Origin: Nanobdellota archaeon
GTDB taxonomy: Archaea; Nanobdellota; Nanobdellia; SCGC-AAA011-G17; GW2011-AR17
Direction of reading: 5' to 3'
Length of the DNA stretch: 12,185 nucleotides
NCBI GenBank assembly: GCA_030018575.1
Contig: JASEIA010000043.1
Span: 1 to 12,185, forward strand
The notes under the pieces were generated by a model. The model did not search any database, was not told the origin of the DNA, and saw only the letters and a list, made by a program, of their open reading frames with translations. The first letter of the stretch is position 1. Each line of letters begins with the position of its first letter. Both the position numbers and the translations under genes were made by a program. Below are positions 6,814 through 12,185 of the stretch, piece after piece.

Positions 6814-8169
6814 ATGGCAAAACTGCTCTTTATTCAGCCAAGTTTTTCTGCTAATCCGGAAAAGCGCGAATTTGAAACTGCCGTGCCCTTGGCATTGGTT
6901 TATATAGCGACAGTTGCCGAAAATAATGGGCATAGTGTCAAAATAATTGACAGGAATATGGATTTTAACGACAAAAGCCTGATAATCTCCATAAAAAATT
7001 TCAGCCCGGATTTAGTCGGGATTACGGCAATGACCGGCTACATGATTAATGACGCCTTGCACGTTGCAAAAATAGTTCGTGAAAATTCAAATGCAGAGAT
7101 AATTTGGGGCGGTGTTCATCCTTCTTTGCGCCCAGCAAATACGCTTTCCCATCCTCTTGTTGATTATGTTGTCAGGGGAGAAGGTGAGCTGGTTTTTTCA
7201 GAGATTGCGGATTATAAAGACAAAGGCAAGGATTTTTCAGGCTTATATAATGTCAACTTGAATCCCATGAGGGAATTTGTTGAATTGGATAAGCTTCCTC
7301 TTCCCAACTACGATTTGGTTGATGTTAAAAAATATGATGCAGTTGGCGTTCAAACAAGCAGGGGGTGCCCTTTTAGATGCTCATTTTGCTATAATGACGG
7401 ATTTTGGGGTAAAGAAGGGATGAAGCGCTGGCGAGGGTATAGCACGAATAAGACCATAGAATTGATACAAATGGTTGCTGAGCGTTATAAGCGAAAGCAA
7501 ATTCCCTTTTATGATGATAATTTTCCAAATAACAGGAAGAGGGCAATAGAAATATGTAACGGAATATCTAATCTTGATTTAAAGATATATATTTTTTCCC
7601 GTGTTAATTACTGCCAGGAAGAAATGATGCAAGCTTACAAAAAGGCAGGTGTGTGGATAATGCAATTTGGATTGGAAACAGGAAGCCAGCGCTTGCTTGA
7701 TTTTTTAAGGAAAGATGTTACTGTCCAGATGATGAGTGATGCGATAAAGCAGTGTAAAAAGCATAGGATGCTGGTTGACGGCAGCTTCATGATTGGTTTG
7801 CCTACAGAAACCAAGGCAGATCTTCAGCAGACTGTCAAATTTATTAATGAAAATAAAATAGACTTTCCGGGTTTAAAAATATACCATCCTTACCCTTCAA
7901 CTATGGCATATGATTATTGCATAGAAAAAAAGCTGATTACCGAGCCCATAAATCTAGAAGAATGGGCTTCAAGAGGGGCGCTTGAGCGGGCTAATTTAAA
8001 TGTCAGCGAGATACCGACTGAGACATTAATGAAAATAAAGCAGGATATAGAAAGAAAGGCCATGATAAAGGGCTGGGTTAAGAAAGGATGCATTATGCTG
8101 CGCGAAGGGCGAATGCCACCTTTTGTTAAAGTCCGCCAGGCAGTATGGAGATGGGTTAAAGGATTTTAA
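6814..8169 (+). CDS. Radical SAM enzyme with N-terminal B12-binding domain (paralog of 1596-3032)
   Basis: This 451-residue protein has the same plan as the enzyme at 1596-3032. The cobalamin-type domain (about 1-135) shows LFIQPSFS, LVGITAMTGYMI, IIWGGVHPSLRP and VVRGEGE. The radical SAM core has C185, C189 and C192 (TSRGCPFRCSFC), DDNFPN (near 244-249), GLETGSQRLLDFL and MIGLPTETKADL. As in the paralog, the DxHxxG cobalamin motif is missing; the place reads IIDRNMDF (44-51). The ATG follows the flippase stop by 5 nt, with AGGT at 6803-6806 as a weak ribosome binding site, so the two genes are probably co-expressed. The tight link to a flippase suggests the substrate is the glycan or its lipid carrier. 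The stop overlaps the convergent gene's stop in TTAA at 8166-8169. Confidence 0.9.
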   Translation: MAKLLFIQPSFSANPEKREFETAVPLALVYIATVAENNGHSVKIIDRNMDFNDKSLIISIKNFSPDLVGITAMTGYMINDALHVAKIVRENSNAEIIWGGVHPSLRPANTLSHPLVDYVVRGEGELVFSEIADYKDKGKDFSGLYNVNLNPMREFVELDKLPLPNYDLVDVKKYDAVGVQTSRGCPFRCSFCYNDGFWGKEGMKRWRGYSTNKTIELIQMVAERYKRKQIPFYDDNFPNNRKRAIEICNGISNLDLKIYIFSRVNYCQEEMMQAYKKAGVWIMQFGLETGSQRLLDFLRKDVTVQMMSDAIKQCKKHRMLVDGSFMIGLPTETKADLQQTVKFINENKIDFPGLKIYHPYPSTMAYDYCIEKKLITEPINLEEWASRGALERANLNVSEIPTETLMKIKQDIERKAMIKGWVKKGCIMLREGRMPPFVKVRQAVWRWVKGF

Positions 8170-9275
8170 TCATATTTCTTAAGCAGGATTCTTTCGTATT
8201 TTTTAAGCACCTTTTCTTTTTCAAACATTTTAACAACTCTCCGCCTGCCTTTTATAGCCAAGCTTTTTCTAAGCTTATTATTCCTTATTAGGCTTATTAT
8301 TGCCTTGCCCAGGGCTTCTGAATCGCCTTTAGGCACTATAATGCCGCTATCGCCAATAACATAGGGCATCCCCCCGAATGTTGTGCCAATTATGGGTTTC
8401 TCATGTGCCATGGCTTCCGCCAAAACAAACCCAAAACCTTCTTTTGCTATGGAGGGCAGAACAAATATGTCGCACAGGCTGTAATACTCGTCCAGCTCTT
8501 TTTCAGAAACAAAATCTGTAAATCTGCAATGTCCATACACGCCGGAATTTTCAGCAAGTTCCACCATTTCCTTTTCTATTAATTTGCCTGCAAAAACAAA
8601 CCTTGCATTTTTGCATTTTTGCATTACTGCCGGAATACTGCGGATTAAATATTCAATGCCCTTTGATTTTTGCACCCGCCCGACAAACAGGATGACGCAA
8701 TTGTTTAAGAGCCCGTGCTTTTTTTTAAGCTGTTCTTGGTTATAGCTCAATTTTTTAATTTCTGTCCAGTTTGGGCAGGCAATCAGCTTATTCCTATCCA
8801 TGCCCTTGGATGCGGCAAACTCTTTTAGAATGGGGGTTGAAACAATTATCCTGTCAAGCTTATTGATAATATTGACGGACATTTTGCCTCGGTTTTCGAT
8901 ATTTTCAAAATCCTGGATAATGCAGAATGCCTGCTTTTTCAATAAAAATTTTAAAACCGCGGCTATAAGCCCGTTTCCGTAGTATTGGGCATGAATAATC
9001 TCATAATTCCTGCCGTACAATAATGCGTATATGGCAAAATAAACAGACTTAAAAATCTGATTTTTTTTAAATGGAAGATTGAATTTGATGATGTCAAAGT
9101 TGTCTGATATTTTCATATACTTTATATTTTCTAAGGGGTTAGAAGCAGTCCATAGAGGGGAGATAACCCTTACCTTGTTTTTCCGGGACAGGAATTCCGC
9201 TGCTTCGTAAGTAGCTTTTTCTGTCCCCCCTGCAACAGGATAAACAAAGTCAGATAGTATCAGTATGTTTGCCAT
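8166..9275 (-). CDS. GT4-family glycosyltransferase with intact EX7E motif
   Basis: This 369-residue GT-B enzyme is the best-preserved glycosyltransferase here. The N-terminus (ILILSDFVYPVAGGTEKATYE, 4-24) holds the GGTE acceptor loop, and YEIIHAQYYGNGL (91-103) is the usual central strand. The donor domain has ILFVGRVQKSKGIEYLIRS (195-213), RFVFAGK (225-231) and the catalytic EX7E motif E279-GFGFVLA-E287, followed by AMAHEKPIIGT. Members transfer sugars from nucleotide donors with retention of configuration. An ATG at 9273-9275 starts it; no Shine-Dalgarno is seen. It follows the methyltransferase gene by 35 nt on the same strand. Two G6 runs on the coding strand (8370-8375 and 9225-9230) are intact. 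Sugar specificity is unknown. Confidence 0.93.
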   Translation of the reverse strand: MANILILSDFVYPVAGGTEKATYEAAEFLSRKNKVRVISPLWTASNPLENIKYMKISDNFDIIKFNLPFKKNQIFKSVYFAIYALLYGRNYEIIHAQYYGNGLIAAVLKFLLKKQAFCIIQDFENIENRGKMSVNIINKLDRIIVSTPILKEFAASKGMDRNKLIACPNWTEIKKLSYNQEQLKKKHGLLNNCVILFVGRVQKSKGIEYLIRSIPAVMQKCKNARFVFAGKLIEKEMVELAENSGVYGHCRFTDFVSEKELDEYYSLCDIFVLPSIAKEGFGFVLAEAMAHEKPIIGTTFGGMPYVIGDSGIIVPKGDSEALGKAIISLIRNNKLRKSLAIKGRRRVVKMFEKEKVLKKYERILLKKYD

Positions 9276-9307
9276 GGCTTATCTTTTATTGCTTTTGTCT
9301 TTGGCTG

Positions 9308-9316
9308 TATTTAAAT
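9308..9316 (-). promoter_or_regulatory. TATA-like sequence before the 8166-9275 glycosyltransferase
   Basis: The minus strand reads ATTTAAATA, centred about 37 nt before the ATG at 9275 and overlapping the stop of the upstream gene. It would give a leader of about 10 nt. The gene may instead be read through from upstream, so this is tentative. Confidence 0.25.
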
Positions 9317-9985
9317 CTTATTAACCTGCGCAATCTTTCGGGCATGGATTATGGCAAGCCCTGAAAAATATTTTCCAAGAAAAGACTGGACTGCAAAGCC
9401 GATTCTTGTTGGCAAGAGCAAGCAGCCTTTAAAATAATATACCTCATTGTCAACTTTGGTTATCTTAAATCCGGCTGCTATCAGCATATTTATAATCTCC
9501 CATTCCGGCAAAATAGTCTTATGTGTGGGGTCTTCCTGAAATCGTTTATAGAACCTTTTGACATAGTTTATGGTTAACAAGCCGTCCTGAGCCAGCAGCG
9601 CATTCATTTCTTTAAAAAGCGCTTTGATTTGATTTTTGGTTAAATGCTCAACTAAAAAACTGCAGAGAATGCCGTCAAATTCGCCTTTTTTAAAATACTT
9701 ATTTAATTGCAAAGCATCTCCCTGTATAACATTCAATCCCTTGGACCTGCATTCTTTGGCAAATTCAGGCGTTAAGTCTATTCCCCTTGCATTTATTCCA
9801 TTCTTTTTCATCAATAATAAATTCGTTCCCTCGCCGCAGGCTACATCAAGGACACTCCTGCAATTTTTGAAATAAGAAATATATTTCCTCTCCTGTTTAT
9901 AATAATACTTTTTTTTGACATTTCTGCTTAGAGGCTGATTTAATACATAGGTTTTAACGTAGTTTAATCCATAACCCTCTTCCAT
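9311..9985 (-). CDS. Class I SAM-dependent methyltransferase
   Basis: The 224-residue protein has SAM-binding motif I SVLDVACGEGTN (44-55), acidic D70 in RGIDLTPEF (68-76), NVIQGDAL (85-92) with D90 for the adenine side, and FDGILCSFLVEHL (103-115). DGLLTINYVKRFYK later corresponds to the strand-5 region. It is clearly a class I methyltransferase, but it is not close to the tandem pair at 245-1599, lacking their LKP-x-G-x-[LI]-[IV]-x-[ST]-TPN element. Acceptor unknown; the adjacent glycosyltransferase suggests sugar methylation. The start at 9985 is well placed relative to a TATA box (10008-10016), implying a leaderless message beginning this two-gene unit. Confidence 0.88.
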   Translation of the reverse strand: MEEGYGLNYVKTYVLNQPLSRNVKKKYYYKQERKYISYFKNCRSVLDVACGEGTNLLLMKKNGINARGIDLTPEFAKECRSKGLNVIQGDALQLNKYFKKGEFDGILCSFLVEHLTKNQIKALFKEMNALLAQDGLLTINYVKRFYKRFQEDPTHKTILPEWEIINMLIAAGFKITKVDNEVYYFKGCLLLPTRIGFAVQSFLGKYFSGLAIIHARKIAQVNKI

Positions 9986-10007
9986 TAATCTTTAAGAAAA
10001 ACATCTC

Positions 10008-10016
10008 TTTATTAAA
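10008..10016 (-). promoter_or_regulatory. Archaeal TATA box, leaderless promoter of the 9311-9985 methyltransferase
   Basis: The minus strand reads TTTAATAAA, centred 27 nt upstream of the ATG at 9985, inside the 74-nt gap behind the DegT-fold gene. No Shine-Dalgarno sequence lies between. Spacing supports leaderless transcription. Confidence 0.55.
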
Positions 10017-10059
10017 TTTATGAAGAATTGCAATATAGATTCATTCTGATTTTACAGCC

Positions 10060-11265
10060 TCAGGAAAGAATTTCCTCGAAGCACTTGGCAATATAATCTA
10101 TATCTTCCGGGCTGATATACTGGTGGCACCCTATGTAAAATCCGTTTGCGCCGATGTATTCCGCATTCGGCAGCTTTCCTTCGTATTCTTTTTTAAGGTG
10201 CGCATAAGCCTGCTGCTGAGTCGGGATGCAGCCAAATAAAGGTCTTGTTTCAATTCCCCGCTTTTCCAGCTCCTGCCTGATATGTTTTCTCGTGAATCCG
10301 GAATTTTGTTTTATAACAAGCGGGTAGGCAAGATAGCTTATGTCTTCCTGAAATTTCGGAAGCTGCAAGATACCGGAAAATTGTGAGAGCGCCCTGTTAA
10401 GCGCCATTACATTCTCACGCCGCTTTCGCAGGATATCGTTAATCGTTTCCATCTGCGCCAATGCCAGTGCGGCAGGAAATTCCATGGTTTTAAAATTATA
10501 GCCAAACATATCGTGTGAAAATCTCGGGTCGAAATCGTATTCGCCATCATAATTTGCCAACTGTTTGCAAAAGCCGCTGCTTCTCGTGCATATCTCGCAG
10601 TCGCACGCCCTGCCATTGGCTTTCATCTTTTTCATAACCTTGTAAAACTCATAGTCATCTGTTGTGATTGCTCCAAGCTCGCCTGCCTGTATATTATGCG
10701 CAATATAAAATGAGAATGCTCCAAAAATGCCAAAAGAGCCCGTGCGCTTTCCGTGGTAGAGTGTTCCATGCGCCTGTGCCGAGTCTTCAAACAGAAGAAT
10801 ATTATGCTCCTTGCAGAGCTTTGTTAAGGAATCCATGTTGCAAGGATATCCCATGAGATGCACAGGCAATAGGGCGGAATATTCCCCTTCTTTTGATTCT
10901 TCCAGCAGCTTCCTTACAGAATCAGGGTCTATGTCAAATGTTACCGGGTTTATGTCAGCATAAACAGGCTGCATATTTGCAGAAACAATGGCATTTGTTG
11001 TGGCGATATATGTAAGGGGAGTGGTTATAATTTTGGCATTGTTCTTTAAATATCCCTTTTGGTTGGCGGCTGCTAAAGCCAAAATTAATGCAGAAGTGCC
11101 GGAATTTACGGCTAACGCATATTTTGTGCCTATGAATCCTGCCCACTTTTTTTCAAATTCAAGAACATTCCTGCCTTCTGACAGCCTTCCGGAGTCGAGA
11201 ACGGCATTTATAGCAGCCCTTTCTCTTTCTCCAATTACAAAATCCCCTACGCGCACTTTAAGCAT
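10060..11265 (-). CDS. DegT/DnrJ-fold PLP enzyme with His for Lys and a four-Cys insertion: E1/RfbH-like sugar 3-dehydratase
   Basis: This 401-residue fold-type I PLP protein has NSGTSALILALAAA (54-67) for PLP phosphate binding, FEDSAQAHGTLY (159-170) with D161 facing the pyridine nitrogen, and MFGYNFKTMEFPAALALAQME (253-273). In aminotransferases of this family the segment after FSFY carries the Schiff-base Lys. Here it reads FSFYIAHNIQAGE with H190 (codon 10696-10698) in that place, as in CDP-4-keto-6-deoxyglucose 3-dehydratase E1 (AscC/RfbH) and in ColD. Residues 220-233, in an insertion of nearly 30 residues compared with the aminotransferase at 11442, hold C221, C223, C226 and C233. E1 binds a [2Fe-2S] cluster through cysteines in the same region, although E1's more N-terminal ligand (in its ED-x-CDALG motif) is Ala here. 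Expected reaction: PMP-dependent removal of a sugar C3 hydroxyl. No E3-type reductase gene is visible. Confidence 0.87.
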   Translation of the reverse strand: MLKVRVGDFVIGERERAAINAVLDSGRLSEGRNVLEFEKKWAGFIGTKYALAVNSGTSALILALAAANQKGYLKNNAKIITTPLTYIATTNAIVSANMQPVYADINPVTFDIDPDSVRKLLEESKEGEYSALLPVHLMGYPCNMDSLTKLCKEHNILLFEDSAQAHGTLYHGKRTGSFGIFGAFSFYIAHNIQAGELGAITTDDYEFYKVMKKMKANGRACDCEICTRSSGFCKQLANYDGEYDFDPRFSHDMFGYNFKTMEFPAALALAQMETINDILRKRRENVMALNRALSQFSGILQLPKFQEDISYLAYPLVIKQNSGFTRKHIRQELEKRGIETRPLFGCIPTQQQAYAHLKKEYEGKLPNAEYIGANGFYIGCHQYISPEDIDYIAKCFEEILS

Positions 11266-11289
11266 TTTTAATATGCAAAAAGGCGGAGT

Positions 11290-11297
11290 TTATATAA
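11290..11297 (-). promoter_or_regulatory. Archaeal TATA box, leaderless promoter of the 10060-11265 gene
   Basis: TTATATAA (same on both strands) is centred about 28 nt upstream of the ATG at 11265. This is the best TATA match in the window. The short, Shine-Dalgarno-free spacer implies transcription starts at or beside the start codon. Confidence 0.65.
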
Positions 11298-11325
11298 TTT
11301 ATGGATAGGCATGATGCTTTGTTGT

Positions 11326-11337
11326 TTGAATATTCAA
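11326..11337. repeat. 12-bp perfect palindrome TTGAATATTCAA, possible operator
   Basis: The sequence equals its own reverse complement and lies between the two divergent TATA boxes, about 30 nt beyond one and about 75 nt before the other. It is a plausible site for a dimeric regulator, but a 12-bp AT-rich palindrome can occur by chance. Confidence 0.3.
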
Positions 11338-11409
11338 CGCTAGTTTTAATTCCCGCAAAGGGATAAGGCTTTACTCCTGATTAGGTTACAGATACTTCTT
11401 GTTAGTAAA

Positions 11410-11418
11410 TTATTTAAA
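11410..11418 (+). promoter_or_regulatory. Archaeal TATA box, leaderless promoter of the 11442 gene
   Basis: TTATTTAAA is centred 28 nt before the ATG at 11442. The following spacer is C/T-rich with no Shine-Dalgarno match, so a leaderless transcript is expected. Confidence 0.6.
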
Positions 11419-11441
11419 CCCCTTATTTCTCTTTCAAATCC

Positions 11442-12185
11442 ATGATACCTGTATGCGAGCCTTGTATGGCGGGCAAGGAATTGGAGTATGTTTCTGACTG
11501 CATAAAGACTAACTGGATATCTTCAAATGGCAGGTATATCACGCAGTTTGAGGATTCTTTTAGCAGATATTGCGGCACAAAATACGGCATTGGCTGTTCT
11601 AACGGGACAGTGGCGTTGCATCTTGCACTTGCCGCAATTGGCATAGGGCCAGGAGATGAGGTAATAATTCCTGATTTTACAATGATTGCCACTGCAAATG
11701 CAGTTGCTTATTGCGGCGCAACACCAATACCTGTTGATTCAGAGCCGAGAACCTGGAATATGGATGTCAGGCAGATTAAAGAGAAAATAACATCAAAAAC
11801 AAAGGCTATAATGCCTGTGCACATATACGGGCATCCTGTTGACATGGATCCTTTGCTTAAGCTTGCAAAAGAGCATAACCTGCTTGTAATTGAAGATGCG
11901 GCTGAAGCGCACGGCGCGCTGTACAAGAACCGCAAAACAGGCAGCCTTGGCGATGCAGCATGCTTTAGTTTTTATGCAAATAAGCTCATTACTACCGGAG
12001 AGGGCGGCATGGTGGTAACAAATAATGAGCAGATTGCGGAAAAAGCCCGCTTACTGCGAAATCATGCGTTTGGAAAACCAAGGTTTGTACACAATGAAAT
12101 AGGATTTAATTACAGAATGACAAACATTCAGGCAGCTATTGGGTGCGCGCAGATGGAGAAGATAGATGAGTTTGTAGATGCACGG
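11442..12185 (+). CDS. DegT/DnrJ/EryC1/StrS sugar aminotransferase, perosamine synthetase-like, 3' end beyond the window
   Basis: The visible 248 codons begin MIPVCEPCMAGKELEYV and run to the right edge without a stop; the family is usually 360-400 residues, so about one third is missing. Seen in order: WISSNGRYITQFE (25-37), SNGTVALHLALAA (53-65) for PLP phosphate, IYGHPVDMD (128-136), IEDAAEAHGALY (150-161) with D152, and FSFYANKLITTGEGGM (175-190) with the Schiff-base K181 (codon 11982-11984). FNYRMTNIQAAIG follows. The start pattern and motifs resemble GDP-perosamine synthetases (Per/RfbE), which transaminate GDP-4-keto-6-deoxymannose using glutamate. The exact sugar cannot be proven from sequence, and related 4-aminotransferases look similar. 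No GDP-mannose dehydratase is in view. It is read away from the His-variant enzyme, each gene with its own TATA box. Confidence 0.9.
   Translation, partial: MIPVCEPCMAGKELEYVSDCIKTNWISSNGRYITQFEDSFSRYCGTKYGIGCSNGTVALHLALAAIGIGPGDEVIIPDFTMIATANAVAYCGATPIPVDSEPRTWNMDVRQIKEKITSKTKAIMPVHIYGHPVDMDPLLKLAKEHNLLVIEDAAEAHGALYKNRKTGSLGDAACFSFYANKLITTGEGGMVVTNNEQIAEKARLLRNHAFGKPRFVHNEIGFNYRMTNIQAAIGCAQMEKIDEFVDAR

Larger units (their letters stand above)
11266..11441. other. Divergent intergenic spacer between two DegT-fold genes
   Basis: These 176 bases separate head-to-head genes. They hold a TATA box for each gene near the two ends and, between them, a 12-bp perfect palindrome at 11326-11337. A 21-codon ATG frame from 11301 has no features that suggest a real peptide. 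Confidence 0.6.

Noticed and set aside
10988..11308. 106-codon open frame on the plus strand
   Set aside because: It is the antisense shadow of the N-terminal part of the DegT-fold gene, which has a strong promoter and motifs on the minus strand.
11423..11935. Two open frames on the minus strand opposite the right-edge gene
   Set aside because: The plus strand here encodes an unambiguous DegT aminotransferase with K181 and all family motifs; the minus-strand products are low-quality shadows.
1..12185. CRISPR arrays, tRNA or rRNA genes, insertion sequences, direct terminal repeats
   Set aside because: Reading both strands showed no spaced direct repeats, no tRNA-like cloverleaf stretch and no transposase; nearly all sequence is accounted for by protein genes.

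Overview
The window looks like part of a surface-glycan (cell-envelope polysaccharide or glycoprotein) biosynthesis island from an archaeon. The archaeal assignment rests on promoter architecture. Several genes that open a transcription unit have a TATA-like box centred about 26-28 nt before the start codon and no room for a leader. Genes inside a unit use short Shine-Dalgarno matches (GAGG) or 4-bp ATGA overlaps. Proteins are Lys/Ile-rich, AGG is a common Arg codon, and the DNA is AT-rich. A small-genome (DPANN-type) archaeon is a guess; no rRNA or marker gene is present to prove it.

Layout from left to right. Positions 1-244 hold at most the tail of an unrecognised ORF. A minus-strand unit (245-4003, transcribed right to left) encodes a GT4-type glycosyltransferase, a cobalamin-binding-domain radical SAM enzyme, and two paralogous class I SAM methyltransferases, packed with 2-nt gaps or 4-bp overlaps. 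A divergent spacer (4004-4088) separates it from a plus-strand unit (4089-8169). That unit holds a glycosyltransferase broken by one extra base in a C7 tract, a 14-helix Wzx/MATE-type flippase, and a second, paralogous B12-domain radical SAM enzyme. This unit meets a convergent minus-strand set (8166-11265) at a shared TTAA. The minus-strand set encodes a GT4 glycosyltransferase with an intact EX7E motif, a SAM methyltransferase, and a DegT/DnrJ-fold enzyme. The DegT-fold enzyme has His in place of the PLP-binding Lys and carries a four-Cys insertion, as in the E1/RfbH class of sugar 3-dehydratases. A second divergent spacer (11266-11441) leads to a canonical, Lys-containing DegT aminotransferase resembling perosamine synthetases, cut by the right edge.

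Inferred working model: the two PLP-fold enzymes make nucleotide-activated amino and/or deoxy sugars. Three glycosyltransferases assemble a lipid-linked oligosaccharide. The three methyltransferases and the two radical SAM enzymes may modify the sugars or the lipid carrier, and the flippase moves the product across the membrane. The points most worth checking are the His-for-Lys plus four-Cys enzyme, the C7 frameshift (error, decay or phase variation), and the pair of B12-type radical SAM paralogs inside a glycan locus.
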